From Methylocystis sp. Sn-Cys (GTDB taxonomy: Bacteria; Pseudomonadota; Alphaproteobacteria; Rhizobiales; Beijerinckiaceae), in NCBI RefSeq assembly GCF_016745395.1, contig NZ_JAERVJ010000003.1:319293-383292 (forward strand): a stretch of 64,000 nt of DNA. The letters are read 5' to 3'. Of this stretch, positions 38,085-47,530 are shown piece by piece. The notes beneath the pieces were generated by a model, which was given only the letters and a program-made list of their open reading frames with translations, did not search any database and had not been told where the DNA came from. Position numbers and translations under genes: made by a program. Numbering within the stretch: the first letter of the stretch is position 1; each line of letters starts with the position of its first letter.

Positions 38085-38561
38085 GTGGCCGCTAAGCAAG
38101 AGCCAAATCACAAGGTCGTCGCCGACAACCGCAGAGCCCGCTTCAATTATGAAGTCGGCGAGACCTTCGAGGCCGGGCTTGCGCTGACCGGCACGGAGGT
38201 GAAGTCGCTGCGCAGCGGCAAGTCGACGATCGCCGAGAGCTACGCCCATGTCGACCGGCATGGCGAGGCCTGGCTGGTGAACGCCAATATTCCGGAATAT
38301 CTCTCCGGCAACCGCTTCAATCACGAGCCCAAGCGGCCGCGCAAGCTGCTGCTGAAGACGCGCGAACTCGCCAAGCTGTCGCAGGCCATTGAACGCGAGG
38401 GCATGACGATCGTGCCGCTCAAGCTCTATTTCAACGACAAGGGCCGGGCGAAGTTGCTGATCGCGCTGGCGCGCGGCAAGAAGATCCACGACAAGCGTGA
38501 AGTCGAGAAGAAGCGCGATTGGAGCCGCGAAAAGGGTCGGCTCATGCGCGAGAAGGGGTGA
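38085..38561 (+). CDS. smpB: SsrA-binding protein SmpB
   Basis: 158 residues; GTG start ([20 protein letters not shown]). The OB-fold blocks [33 protein letters not shown] and RPRKLLL are followed by the basic tail [15 protein letters not shown]. SmpB binds tmRNA and the ribosomal decoding site to rescue stalled ribosomes. The tail is required for tag translation and is intact. A strong intrinsic terminator follows 30 bases downstream. The tmRNA gene itself was not seen in the window. Confidence 0.98.
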   Translation: MAAKQEPNHKVVADNRRARFNYEVGETFEAGLALTGTEVKSLRSGKSTIAESYAHVDRHGEAWLVNANIPEYLSGNRFNHEPKRPRKLLLKTRELAKLSQAIEREGMTIVPLKLYFNDKGRAKLLIALARGKKIHDKREVEKKRDWSREKGRLMREKG

Positions 38562-38590
38562 GCCCCTCTCTTCTCTCCCAATAGGAATGC

Positions 38591-38620
38591 AAAAAGCCCG
38601 GCCTAAGACCGGGCTTTTTT
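38591..38620. terminator. Intrinsic terminator, bidirectional
   Basis: Stem AAAAGCCCGG / CCGGGCTTTT with the 7-base loop CCTAAGA, flanked by A-run and T-run. It ends the dapA-smpB operon and, read on the minus strand, also the NYN-domain gene. Confidence 0.93.
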
Positions 38621-38715
38621 GATAAGAATCCTTTGGTTGGCACTTTCCCGGTCGGGCCGCCGCTTGCCCGCCCGGAATGACGCGGTTCGAGTGAGCCGCT
38701 CACGCGAAAACAGGA

Positions 38716-39327
38716 TTACTCCTCGTCTTCCTCGTGTCCGACCGGAGCCGTCGCAGGCATGGGGCGGCGTTCCTGATAGCGCTGCATGCGCTCGGCGCGC
38801 TCGCCGGGATCGCGGCCGATCTTGCCGACGAGATGGATGAGGTCGATGAACTCGTCCGCCTGGCGGCGCAGCTCGTCGGCGATCATCGGCGGCTGGGTTG
38901 TGATCGTCGAGATCACCGAGACGCGCACCCCCTTGCGCTGCACGGCCTCGACCAGGGAGCGGAAGTCGCCGTCGCCGGAGAAGAGCACCATGTGGTCGAT
39001 GTGCTCGGCCATCTCCATCGCGTCGACCGCGAGCTCGATGTCCATATTGCCCTTGACCTTGCGGCGGCCGAGAGAGTCGACGAATTCCTTCGTCGGCTTG
39101 GTCACGACGGCATAGCCATTATAGTCGAGCCAGTCGATCAGCGGGCGGATCGAAGAATATTCTTGATCTTCGATCAACGCCGTATAGTAAAAGGCGCGGA
39201 TCAGGCGACCCTTGCCCTGGAATTCGCGTAGTAGACGTTTATAGTCAATATCGAATCCCAGCGATTTGGCGGTCGCATAGAGATTCGCGCCGTCAATGAA
39301 TAGCGCAATTCGTTCGATATCTGCCAT
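38716..39327 (-). CDS. NYN-domain (LabA/DUF88) nuclease-like protein
   Basis: 203 residues with the NYN/PIN-like fold. Conserved acidic residues are visible: D12 in LFIDGANLY, D96 in KGNMDIELAVDAM, and D119/D121 in LFSGDGDF; these form the metal site of the family. A C-terminal segment rich in Arg and Glu (RAERMQRYQERR, ending HEEDEE) follows. LabA-like proteins are predicted metal-dependent RNases, though most are uncharacterised in bacteria. ATG 39327. It shares a bidirectional terminator with smpB and is divergent from rpoZ across 443 bases. Confidence 0.9.
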   Translation of the reverse strand: MADIERIALFIDGANLYATAKSLGFDIDYKRLLREFQGKGRLIRAFYYTALIEDQEYSSIRPLIDWLDYNGYAVVTKPTKEFVDSLGRRKVKGNMDIELAVDAMEMAEHIDHMVLFSGDGDFRSLVEAVQRKGVRVSVISTITTQPPMIADELRRQADEFIDLIHLVGKIGRDPGERAERMQRYQERRPMPATAPVGHEEDEE

Positions 39328-39770
39328 TTTTTTCTCGCGTTCAAGCTGTGTGTAACATTGCCTGATCTCTGTCGCCCGCCACGCGACTTTCGAGATCGTG
39401 GTGAGTGTTGGGCGTCCAATTTCAGCGCAACTGGCTCGGCTCTCGGGCCGATTTCAAATCTTTTAGGTTTGAAAGCGGCTTACCGTCGACTCACGTCGCC
39501 GGCGCGACCGCCATAGCGATTATTTGTCGAAGTCGAGACGCCAAAGCGTCATGTTCGATAAATTGCCGCTCTCGGGCGTGAGGTCAAGAGGATAGATACA
39601 CTTTTACCATAAATGATTGCCCAAAAGGCGAAAAACTTCCAGTCTCGCTACAGTCGAGTTCGATTTCAAACGAAGGCGGGCGATCCGGAAGCGGCGCAAA
39701 TGTGATTGATTAATCTGCATAGCTGTTGTAGCAGCGCTCTTCCCCCTCTTCAAGTAGGAGCCAGAGAAAA
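39328..39770. other. 443-base divergent region between NYN gene and rpoZ
   Basis: No gene is supported. The region is more AT-rich than its flanks and holds an AT-rich inverted repeat TTTCAAA / TTTGAAA (39452-39474) next to a CTCGGC-type hairpin. A small RNA is possible but I see no promoter-plus-terminator pair. The rpoZ promoter must lie in the right part. Confidence 0.5.
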
Positions 39771-40157
39771 ATGGCGCGCGTCACAGTCGAAGACTGCATC
39801 GACAAGATTGAAAACCGCTTCGATCTGGTTCTGCTCGCGGCGCATCGTGCGCGGCTGATCTCCTCCGGCCAGCCGATCCTGGTCGATCGCGACCGCGATA
39901 AAAATCCTGTCGTCGCCCTTCGCGAGATCGCCGAGACCCATCTGTCGCCGGAAGATCTGTCGGAAGATTTCATCCATTCGCTGCAGCGCCATGTCGAGGT
40001 CGACGAACCGGAGGCCGAGGCCGCTCCGGCGCTCACCCCCGCGGTCGGCGGCGATATCGAGGGCGAGGCGCAGTTCGACCGCATGACCGAGGAAGACTTG
40101 CTGCGCGGCCTCGAAGGACTCGTTCCGCCGGCCGAAGTCGAAGAGGACGGCGAGTAA
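39771..40157 (+). CDS. rpoZ: RNA polymerase omega subunit
   Basis: 128 residues. [20 protein letters not shown] followed by [14 protein letters not shown] is the signature of omega. It supports assembly of beta-prime and forms part of the ppGpp site on RNA polymerase. The acidic C-terminal extension ([13 protein letters not shown] to VEEDGE) is typical of alphaproteobacteria. An AGGAG ribosome binding site precedes the ATG. It is followed by rsh, the ppGpp synthetase/hydrolase gene, an arrangement common in proteobacteria. Confidence 0.97.
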   Translation: MARVTVEDCIDKIENRFDLVLLAAHRARLISSGQPILVDRDRDKNPVVALREIAETHLSPEDLSEDFIHSLQRHVEVDEPEAEAAPALTPAVGGDIEGEAQFDRMTEEDLLRGLEGLVPPAEVEEDGE

Positions 40158-40216
40158 GCCGCGTCTTCTTCAAGACAATCGGGTCAATAGCAATTGGCGT
40201 CGTGAACCCCAAAATA

Positions 40217-40342
40217 CCTCCCCTTTACGGGGAGGTCGGCGGCCAAGGGCCGCCGGGTGGGGTTCGCGCCCAACGATGGCGGTGGGGCGCGAACCCCACC
40301 CGACCCCGCTGACGCGGGGTCACCCTCCCCGTAAAGGGGAGG
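40217..40342. repeat. Family D palindromic element, 126 bp
   Basis: Bounded by CCTCCCCTTTACGGGGAGG (40217-40235) and its reverse complement (40324-40342); inside are inverted GGGTGGGGTTCGCGCC and GGCGCGAACCCCACCC. It lies in the 366 bases between rpoZ and the chosen rsh start, where no other feature is evident. Confidence 0.9.
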
Positions 40343-40523
40343 GATGGGCTCATGCCCGGCGCTCGCCCGATTGCCGACCCTCTTTTTGCGCCGCACTAGA
40401 GGCGGCGGCGAAGCTGGGTTACACTTCTTCCTGAATCCCTGCGGCCTCGCGCCGCTTGTCGGGCGAAGCCGCGCGCAGAGCGCGCCATGCGGCGCCCGCG
40501 TTGCACTGCCGTGGCTTCCGCCC

Positions 40524-42740
40524 ATGATGCGTCAATACGAGCTCGTCGAGCGCGTTCGGAAATATAATCCGAACGTCGACGAGGATTTGCTGAACCGCGC
40601 ATATGTCTACGCCATGAAGGCGCATGGCCAGCAGACGCGCGCCTCCGGCGACCCTTATTTTTCCCATCCGCTCGAAGTCGCCGCGATCCTTACCGATCTC
40701 AAGCTCGACGATGCGACCATCGTCGCCGCGGTTTTGCACGACACGATCGAAGATACGGAGACGACGCGCGAGGAAATCGATCGTCTCTTCGGCGAGCAGA
40801 TCGGCAAGCTCGTCGACGGCCTCACAAAGATCGAGAAGCTCGACCTCGTCTCCAAGCAGGCGCGGCAGGGCGAGAATTTCCGCAAGCTCCTGCTCGCCGT
40901 CGCCGACGACGTGCGCGTGCTGCTGGTGAAGCTCGCCGACCGTCTCCACAATATGCGCACGCTGCATTATGTGCCGCCGGAAAAGCGCGCGCGGATCTCG
41001 CAGGAGACCCTCGATATTTACGCGCCGCTCGCTGGCCGCATGGGCATGCAGCGCCTGCGCGAGGAATTGGAGGGGCTGGGTTTCCGGCATCTCATGCCGG
41101 AGGCGCATCGCACGATCGAACAACGCCTGCATGATCTGCGCACGAAAAACGGGCGCATCATCAAGCGGATCGAAGAAGAGCTGACGGGCGAGTTTTCGCA
41201 GCGCGGCATCGAGGCGGCGGTCACCGGCCGGCAGAAGACGGCCTATTCCGTCTGGCGCAAGATGGAGCGCAAATCTATCTCCTTCGAGCAGCTTTCGGAT
41301 ATTTTCGGCTTCCGGATCATCGTGGGTTCTGTCGAGGACTGCTATCGCGCGCTGGGCGTCATCCACACCAAATGGCCGAGCGTGCCGGGCCGCTTCAAGG
41401 ATTACATCTCGACCCCCAAGCAGAATGATTATCGCTCACTCCACACCACGGTGATCGGCCCCGGCCATCAGCGCGTCGAGCTGCAGATCCGCACCGCCCA
41501 AATGCACGAGATCGCGCGCTTCGGCATCGCCGCGCACGCGCTCTACAAAGACGCCACCGGCGACGAGGGGCGCGAGGAGCTCGCCAAGGAGAGCCGCGCC
41601 TTCCGCTGGCTGCAGGAGACGCTCGAGCTGCTCGCCCATGGCGACAGCCATCCCGAAGAATTTCTCGAGCATACGCGGCTCGAGCTGTTTCAGGATCAGG
41701 TCTTCTGCTTCACGCCCAAGGGCGGGCTCATCGCCTTGCCGCGCGGCGCGACGCCGATCGATTTCGCTTACGCCGTGCATACGAAGCTCGGGGACTCGGC
41801 GGTCGGCGCCAAGATCAACGGCCGGGTCGCGCCCGTGCTGTCGCATCTTCAAAATGGCGACGAGGTGGAGATCATCCGCGCCGAGGGCCATGTGCCGCCC
41901 GCGGCCTGGGAGGCGGCGGTCGCGACCGGCAAGGCCCGCGCCGCCATCCGTCGCGCCACGCGCGAGGCGGTGCGTCAGCAATATGCCGGGCTTGGGCGTC
42001 AGATCGTGGAGCGCGCCTTCGAGCGCGCCACGCGTCCCTATTCGGAGGACAAGCTGAGGGCCGCGCTGACGCGTCTGGCCCGGCCTTCGGTCGAAGACGT
42101 TCTGGCGGCGGTCGGACGCGGCGAAATCTATTCGGGCGATGTCGTGAAGGCGGTTTACCCGGATTTCACCGAGGAGCGTAAGGCGCCGATGGCGCCGATC
42201 GCGCCGGGCGAGCCCGGCTGGTTCGGCGTGAAGGCCAACGCAAATGTCGTCTTCAAGGCGCCGGGCGCCGTGGGGGACGGCGCCGCCGGGGCCATCCCCA
42301 TTCGCGGGCTGCGCGGGGATTCGCCGGTGCGTTTTGCGCCGGAGGGCGGCGCCGTGCCGGGCGACCGCATCGTCGGCATTTTCTCGCCGGGCGAGGGCAT
42401 CACGATCTACCCGATCCAATCGCCCTCGCTCATGGCCTTCGACGATCAGCCCGAGCGCTGGCTCGACGTGCGCTGGGACGTCGACCCCGAAACCCGCGCG
42501 CTGTTCCCGGCGCGCGTCATCGCCACCGCGATCAACGAGCCCGGCACGCTCGGCGCGCTCGCGAGCCTCATCGGCGAGACCCACGCCAATATCGACAACA
42601 TCACTTTCCGGGCGCATTCGCCGGATTTCCGAGAGATGACCTTCGATCTCGAGGTCGCGGATCTGAAGCATCTGACGGAGGTGCTCACCCGGCTGCGGGG
42701 ATCCCCGCTGGTGAGCAAAGTCGAGCGCGTGATCGGATGA
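40524..42740 (+). CDS. rsh: Bifunctional (p)ppGpp synthetase/hydrolase (RSH)
   Basis: 738 residues. In order: HD hydrolase domain (H72-D73 in VLHDTIEDT, SHPLEVAAIL), RelA/SpoT synthetase domain (YSVWRKMERK, SDIFGFRIIV, KDYISTPKQNDYRSLHT), TGS domain (FTPKGGLIALPRGATPIDFA) and a C-terminal ACT domain (AINEPGTLGALASLIGE). The intact HD residues mean it can degrade as well as make ppGpp, as for the single RSH of most alphaproteobacteria. ATG 40524 (MMRQYELVERV) is chosen; the frame stays open upstream to 40344 but translates part of the family D repeat and has no family resemblance. Confidence 0.96.
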   Translation: MMRQYELVERVRKYNPNVDEDLLNRAYVYAMKAHGQQTRASGDPYFSHPLEVAAILTDLKLDDATIVAAVLHDTIEDTETTREEIDRLFGEQIGKLVDGLTKIEKLDLVSKQARQGENFRKLLLAVADDVRVLLVKLADRLHNMRTLHYVPPEKRARISQETLDIYAPLAGRMGMQRLREELEGLGFRHLMPEAHRTIEQRLHDLRTKNGRIIKRIEEELTGEFSQRGIEAAVTGRQKTAYSVWRKMERKSISFEQLSDIFGFRIIVGSVEDCYRALGVIHTKWPSVPGRFKDYISTPKQNDYRSLHTTVIGPGHQRVELQIRTAQMHEIARFGIAAHALYKDATGDEGREELAKESRAFRWLQETLELLAHGDSHPEEFLEHTRLELFQDQVFCFTPKGGLIALPRGATPIDFAYAVHTKLGDSAVGAKINGRVAPVLSHLQNGDEVEIIRAEGHVPPAAWEAAVATGKARAAIRRATREAVRQQYAGLGRQIVERAFERATRPYSEDKLRAALTRLARPSVEDVLAAVGRGEIYSGDVVKAVYPDFTEERKAPMAPIAPGEPGWFGVKANANVVFKAPGAVGDGAAGAIPIRGLRGDSPVRFAPEGGAVPGDRIVGIFSPGEGITIYPIQSPSLMAFDDQPERWLDVRWDVDPETRALFPARVIATAINEPGTLGALASLIGETHANIDNITFRAHSPDFREMTFDLEVADLKHLTEVLTRLRGSPLVSKVERVIG

Positions 42741-42771
42741 CGCGCGCATTGCGGCTGGCGGGCCAATCCGC

Positions 42772-42852
42772 CGTCATTGCGAGGAGCATAGCGACGAAGC
42801 AATCCAGAGCCACGTTACGGCCCTGGATTGCTTCGCTTCGCTCGCAATGACG
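42772..42852. repeat. Family B palindromic element, 81 bp
   Basis: CGTCATTGCGAGGAGCATAG to CTCGCAATGACG, equal in length to the copy at 6227-6307, with the same GCAATCCAGAG / CTGGATTGC inner pair. It lies between convergent rsh and the peroxidase gene. Confidence 0.9.
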
Positions 42853-42933
42853 ATCTTATTTGCTTTGATCGAGTTCCTATTCGACAAGAGAAGAGCGCCC
42901 GCTTAGCGCGGACGCTTTCATCATGCGCAGCGA

Positions 42934-44328
42934 TCAGCGTTCATACGGCCCCGGGTCATTGGACGATACCCGCGGATCGCGTCCCCAGATTGGATAGCCG
43001 TCGGTCAGCGTCTTCAAAAAAGCGACGATCGCGGCTTCCTCTCGAGCGGTGAGGCCTAGGTTTCCCATCGTATCGGCGTTGACGTTTCGAGGAACCTCGG
43101 GAAGCGGCCAGCCTTTGATCCCGAAGCCCGGGTCGCGGTTGTCCGCCACGCGCCCGAGCGTGTCGCGCGTATTGTAGAAATGCGTGATCTGCTCGAGTGA
43201 CTTGAAGACGCCATTATGCCCATAGGGCGCCGTGATGGCGATGTTGCGCAGGGACATTGTCTTGTGCTTGCCGATCTCCAGCCCCTGCGGATCGCGGGCC
43301 GCGATGTCGGGCCGGCCGCCCAATCCCTTATTGGGTTCGGGATTGCCGGGGATGTCGAGATTTCGCGGCGCGCCGATGTTGTCGTAGCCGTAGTCGGTGA
43401 ACAGCGCCGGCGTCCACGACCCGTCGCGGCTCTTCTTGGGCGCGCTGACATGGCAGCTCGCGCATTGCGCTTTATTGTTGAAGAGATCGAGGCCGAGCCG
43501 TTCTTGCGGCGTCAATTCGATTCTGCCGGCCAAGAAGTAATCATATTTGGACGTGAACGGAGCGAAGGCGCGCGTCCGCTCGAAAGCGGCGATCGCCTTC
43601 CCCATGGCGTTATAGGCGACGTCCGTTTCCGCAGCGGATAGCAGGCCGGCGATATTCAGCCGATAGGCGGCCCAGAAGAGCGCGCGATAGGCGGCGTTCT
43701 CCTTCAGCCGCTCGATGACCGCGGCTTTGCTGGGCATCGCCATTTCCGCCGGATTGAGCGGCGGCCCGCCGGCTTGTTCGGCGAGCGTGGAGGCGCGACC
43801 GTTCCAGAACTGGCCGCCGACATAAGCCTTTTGCGTCTGGTCCCAATGAAACGGCGGGGTGAAGGAGGCGTAACCGGCGCTGGGCGCATTGAGGGCGCCG
43901 AAGGCTCCTGCAACCGAGCCGTCCGATACGGGGGTGCCTTTCTCGACATTATCGGCGTCGACAAATCCAGGCGCCTGGTAGGGTTGCCCGGTCTCCGGAT
44001 TGATTGCCGGCGTGATCTGATGACACGTCGCGCAGGACTGGTTTCTTTGGAGGGAAAGATTGTTGTCCGAATATAGCTTCTCGCCGAGAAGGCGCTCCGG
44101 CCAGTTTCGCGTTTCTTTGTCCGGGTTGAAGGGCAAATGCTGAAGATTGTTCTGCAGCGCGTGCCGGATCGACTCGAATTCGCCCGGCGTCAGCAAACGC
44201 TCCAAAGCCGCCGCGGGTTGCGAAGATGACGCGATCAGGCCCGCCGCCGTTGCGGCGAGAAACATCTTCCGGGGATCGACAGCGCGCCACAGCACGCGCA
44301 GTAAGTAAAAATTGCTATATTTCTTCAT
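42934..44328 (-). CDS. Dihaem cytochrome c peroxidase / MauG-family protein
   Basis: 464 residues, exported (hydrophobic leader about 20-42, MFLAATAAGLIASSSQPAAA). Two c-type haem motifs are C99-A-T-C-H103 and C289-A-S-C-H293. The family block FWNGRASTLAEQA at about 174 and TMSLRNIAITAPYGHNG, with the distal His region, are typical of bacterial dihaem peroxidases. It would reduce hydrogen peroxide with electrons from cytochrome c, or oxidise another substrate as MauG does. I chose ATG 44328 because GGAGGCGTATC is directly upstream; a longer frame to 44409 lacks this. Monocistronic. Confidence 0.92.
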   Translation of the reverse strand: MKKYSNFYLLRVLWRAVDPRKMFLAATAAGLIASSSQPAAALERLLTPGEFESIRHALQNNLQHLPFNPDKETRNWPERLLGEKLYSDNNLSLQRNQSCATCHQITPAINPETGQPYQAPGFVDADNVEKGTPVSDGSVAGAFGALNAPSAGYASFTPPFHWDQTQKAYVGGQFWNGRASTLAEQAGGPPLNPAEMAMPSKAAVIERLKENAAYRALFWAAYRLNIAGLLSAAETDVAYNAMGKAIAAFERTRAFAPFTSKYDYFLAGRIELTPQERLGLDLFNNKAQCASCHVSAPKKSRDGSWTPALFTDYGYDNIGAPRNLDIPGNPEPNKGLGGRPDIAARDPQGLEIGKHKTMSLRNIAITAPYGHNGVFKSLEQITHFYNTRDTLGRVADNRDPGFGIKGWPLPEVPRNVNADTMGNLGLTAREEAAIVAFLKTLTDGYPIWGRDPRVSSNDPGPYER

Positions 44329-44598
44329 GATACGCCTCCGCCAGTCGGCGTTGCTTCGAGAAGGCTGCTCACAAAGCCTCTGATGATGACGAAAATTGAA
44401 AAAGGTCAAAAAGAGGCTCTGAAATGAGCAACCTTGCGAGATTTTGCAACTTTATGAGGCGGAGTAATGGCTGGCAGACGTCGTTTTTATTCGCCGACAA
44501 AGAACTGCTGCGCTTTTGATGCGCGTTTTTCTGAGACGCCGGTGCCGCTCGACTTGATATTTCTCAATTCGAGCGGCTCCGGCGTGAGCAAAAAGCTT

Positions 44599-45447
44599 TT
44601 AGGCTTCTATCTCGACAGCATCGCCGCGCTTCAACGCGCCGCCAGAAATCACTCGGGCGTAGACGCCCACCGAGGGAAGCGCTTTGCCGGCGAAGGGGAC
44701 ATAGACCTTGTTCTGCAAGACCCCCTTGTGAAGGATGCCTAGGTCCTTCGGCAGATCGCCCTGGGCGAGCGTCGGCATGACGCAGCGGGGGCAGGGGTCG
44801 GTGATCTGCAGGCGAACCTCGCCGATGCGGATGGTTTTACCGACCCAGTCATTTTCGACAAATTCAGCCGCCGCGCCGGTGTCGATAACGATATTGGGGC
44901 GGAACCGCCGCGCTTCGAAACGGCCTTCGGGATAAAGCTCGCGCAAGCGATTGATGGTTCCGGTCGTCAGGAGATGCACGGTGGCGTAATCGAAAAAGGT
45001 GCCCGCCGGCGCGTCTGCGGCGACGGCTTCCTCGCTCACTTCGTTGGCTTCGCCCTCATTCTCGGGCCAATATTGCTCCAGCGTCGGTTTCTGATGCGCC
45101 GAGGCGCTGAGACGCACGCGGCGCGACAAGGCCGCCGAGAGCACGTCCTCGACGTCGGGAGCGTCGGTGCGGACCATTTGTCCGGACGGCAGGCTGATCC
45201 AGACCGGCGGAATGGACTGCGCATCGAGCGGCGACGCATAGGCGGCCCGGTAGAAGAAGAAGTCCGGCCATTTCTTGGGATTTTTGGCGCTGACCACCTT
45301 GCCCGTCTCGACGTCGACGAGCGCGAAGGCGCGATCGCCGAGCAGGCCCGCGGGCGTGACGACGGAAGCGGTCAGCTCCTCGCCCATCATGGATTTGACC
45401 GGATATCTCCAGACGGTGGAAACGGATAATGAGGGGGAAAGAGTCAT
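44599..45447 (-). CDS. MOSC-domain protein (YcbX/mARC-like)
   Basis: 282 residues. The N-terminal MOSC_N beta-barrel (VWRYPVKSMMGEEL, LGDRAFALVD) is followed by the MOSC domain with FRPNIVID, ITDPCPRCVMPT and the conserved cysteine of the CPRC segment, which coordinates molybdenum in the family. Such proteins reduce N-hydroxylated compounds with electrons from a reductase partner. No 2Fe-2S domain is attached, unlike E. coli YcbX, so an external electron donor is needed. It is flanked by the peroxidase and AraC genes, all on the minus strand but well separated. Confidence 0.92.
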   Translation of the reverse strand: MTLSPSLSVSTVWRYPVKSMMGEELTASVVTPAGLLGDRAFALVDVETGKVVSAKNPKKWPDFFFYRAAYASPLDAQSIPPVWISLPSGQMVRTDAPDVEDVLSAALSRRVRLSASAHQKPTLEQYWPENEGEANEVSEEAVAADAPAGTFFDYATVHLLTTGTINRLRELYPEGRFEARRFRPNIVIDTGAAAEFVENDWVGKTIRIGEVRLQITDPCPRCVMPTLAQGDLPKDLGILHKGVLQNKVYVPFAGKALPSVGVYARVISGGALKRGDAVEIEA

Positions 45448-45587
45448 GGCTGTCGCCCATCTTAAGTTGAGGCCGTGGGCGTCAATTGAAGCGACTTCGC
45501 TCGAACTCCTAGCGCCACACAGGGTAATTTCGGTTGGTCCAGCAGGGAGTTTGGGGGCGCTCTTAGAGAGCGGTCTAATGCGACCAT

Positions 45588-45691
45588 GTCATTCCCGACG
45601 CTCGCGCAGCGAGCGATCGGGAATCCAGAACACAAACAACGCTCTTGTGGCTCTGGATTCCCGGTCGGGCTTTCAGCCCGCCGGGAATGAC
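45588..45691. repeat. Family A palindromic element, 104 bp
   Basis: The same 104-bp unit as 610-713 but in reverse orientation: GTCATTCCCGACGCTCGCG, internal GAATCCAGAACACAAAC and GGCTCTGGATTCCC, ending CCGCCGGGAATGAC. It lies between the MOSC gene start and the AraC gene stop. Confidence 0.92.
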
Positions 45692-45727
45692 AAGGGCCCC
45701 AAGCGCGCTGTTCATGCGGAAACGCGA

Positions 45728-46615
45728 TTACTTGAGAGGCAAATAAATTTCGGTCAGATGGCTCTGCTCCGGCGTATCGTGGTCGAGATTGAGATAGTGG
45801 AAATAGACCGGAAAATCGCGAAGCTCCTCGCCGCTTTTCGGTAGCCACTCTCGATAGAGCGCATAGACGCTGTCGCTGATCCGCTCCCGCGAGCCGGCGT
45901 GGATGGTCAGGGCGCAGCGCCCGCCCGGGATTGTCTTCGTTACGATCCCTTGCGGATTGGCGGGCGCGGGTTCCGTCAGCGAAGCGCAGATGTCGAAACG
46001 GAATTCGTCTGGCGGCGTGACGTTCGGGTCATTGTACGGAACGCCGTAAGTTTCGCACTCATTGATCGGAGAGAGGCCGAAGGCCTTCCGCCATTCGATG
46101 AAACGCTGCACCGAGGCGTTGAGCAAAGTGTGGGGGCCGCGATGTTCCAGCGCCGCGACCAAGACAGGTTCGACTTCAACGATTTTGACGTCCATTTCAT
46201 TGGCCCTTTCACGAGGGGGGAGGGGAATGCGATAGCGTTCGCTCCACGAGGCCCAATCGGGCTTTTTGCGGAAGGCGCTTGGGGTTTGGCCCAGACTGTT
46301 CTTGAAGGCGCGGGAGAAGGACTCCGGATTTTCGAACCCGGCGTCGAGCGCAATGTCGATAATCTGCGCGCGCGGATTGAAGGCGAGCCGGTAGGAGGCG
46401 CGCTTGAGCCGCATGAGCTGAACGTAGCGGGAGAGGCTTATCCCGCAATATTCGGAGAACTGCCGGTGAAAGTGGAATTTCGAAAAATTGGCGACCGCGC
46501 TCAGGCGGTCGACCGAAAGCTTTTCATCGAGATGCTTGTCGATGTAATCGAGCACGCGATTGATGCGTTGCGCATAATCTCGTTCCTGGCGGGTCGCTTC
46601 TTGTTCCATACGCAT
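45728..46615 (-). CDS. AraC-family regulator with GyrI-like effector domain
   Basis: 295 residues. The N-terminal double helix-turn-helix of the AraC type (about 15-115; INRVLDYIDKHLDEKLSVDR, FHFHRQFSEYCG, GFENPESFSRAFKNSLGQTP) is followed by a GyrI-like/BacR ligand-binding domain (about 140-295; MDVKIVEVEPVLVAALEHRG, ending TEIYLPLK). This Rob/SoxS-like organisation senses small hydrophobic molecules. The regulated gene is not clear, as neighbours on both sides are unrelated. ATG 46615; the Met two codons later is equally possible. Confidence 0.93.
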   Translation of the reverse strand: MRMEQEATRQERDYAQRINRVLDYIDKHLDEKLSVDRLSAVANFSKFHFHRQFSEYCGISLSRYVQLMRLKRASYRLAFNPRAQIIDIALDAGFENPESFSRAFKNSLGQTPSAFRKKPDWASWSERYRIPLPPRERANEMDVKIVEVEPVLVAALEHRGPHTLLNASVQRFIEWRKAFGLSPINECETYGVPYNDPNVTPPDEFRFDICASLTEPAPANPQGIVTKTIPGGRCALTIHAGSRERISDSVYALYREWLPKSGEELRDFPVYFHYLNLDHDTPEQSHLTEIYLPLK

Positions 46616-46706
46616 ACAGTAATGGAACCGGGCTTTTGCTTCCTGACCGAGATTGCTTTTTGCGTAGCAGGGGGCGCGAGCCGATCATGCCCTGCGCCCT
46701 TTATTG

Positions 46707-47459
46707 TCAGAGTTTGTCTGGCCGCTTCCGCCGCCCAGTCGAGATTCCAAGGATCATGGGAATGATCTGACTCGCAAATGCGCCGGCGACAAATGCTGCG
46801 ATCCAAAGCTCCAGAGTTGCGCCGCTCAACGCGATGGTCAGATAGAGGCTCGCCGCCGCCGCGACGATGGCGATAAGGCCCATGAGGAGACGCGCCAACA
46901 GAGAGACGGGGCGATCAGGGGCTCCTGCGCGAAAAGCCCGGCGCAGAGCAGGGCCGGCGACGAGCCCGGCGACGGTCGTCCAGCCGACGTCGAAGCCAAT
47001 GCGCGAGGCAAGCGCTATGTTCCCTGTCACCAATTCCAAAAAACTTGCTTCCCTGGCGCGCCACCCCCATTCGTCGCCTTCGAAAAGCGCCCAATTCAAC
47101 TCTCGATCGCCATTGTCGATCGCGGGCGCGGTCGGACCAGCGCGAAAAGTCGAAGAGTCGAGTTGAAGAACTTCCCCGGCTTCGAGGTCATAGACGGTGC
47201 ATTGTCCATTCGCGCATCGAAGCGCCAGGCTTGGCGAAGCGCGGCTATGGCCGAGCATTTGTCTATTTTCATCGATCGCGATCGCTACGATGGGATCGGC
47301 CAAAAATATTCCGTCGCCGTGCAACAGGCGTATTTCCCCGGGCCGACCATTCGGGAGCGTGATTTTTTCCGCGATGGTGAAGTAAGGAGAATGCGCCTGC
47401 ACCCCGCCCACCTCTAAAAGCGAAAAGAGAGCGGCAATGAGCAGGGTCTTTGCTTGCAA
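46707..47459 (-). CDS. Exported/membrane protein of unknown function
   Basis: 250 residues, family not recognised. A signal peptide (MQAKTLLIAALFSLLEVGGVQA) is followed by a periplasmic domain of about 125 residues with one Cys pair (LRCANGQCTVYD), consistent with a disulfide hairpin. Two or three hydrophobic segments at about 145-235 follow (LLARLLMGLIAIVAAAASLY and LWIAAFVAGAFASQIIPMIL), then a short basic tail. The pattern is an extracytoplasmic sensor-like domain on a small membrane module. No partner gene is evident; the carboxylesterase lies 71 bases downstream on the same strand's upstream side. Confidence 0.7.
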   Translation of the reverse strand: MQAKTLLIAALFSLLEVGGVQAHSPYFTIAEKITLPNGRPGEIRLLHGDGIFLADPIVAIAIDENRQMLGHSRASPSLALRCANGQCTVYDLEAGEVLQLDSSTFRAGPTAPAIDNGDRELNWALFEGDEWGWRAREASFLELVTGNIALASRIGFDVGWTTVAGLVAGPALRRAFRAGAPDRPVSLLARLLMGLIAIVAAAASLYLTIALSGATLELWIAAFVAGAFASQIIPMILGISTGRRKRPDKL

Positions 47460-47530
47460 GCCGAAGCCTCCTCAATCCAAAGACAGGAAACTACTCCAGT
47501 AATTCGCAATCGCCCTCAGCCCACTCGGAC

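Noticed and set aside
39328-39770. A small RNA gene in the rpoZ upstream region
   Set aside because: An AT-rich hairpin exists, but no promoter hexamers with matching terminator could be defined.
44467-44742. A 91-codon plus-strand open frame
   Set aside because: Its second half lies antisense to the end of the MOSC gene, and it has no recognisable features.
42934-45447. A functional operon of peroxidase and MOSC protein
   Set aside because: The genes are on the same strand but 270 bases apart, with a dedicated ribosome binding site for each and no shared pathway.
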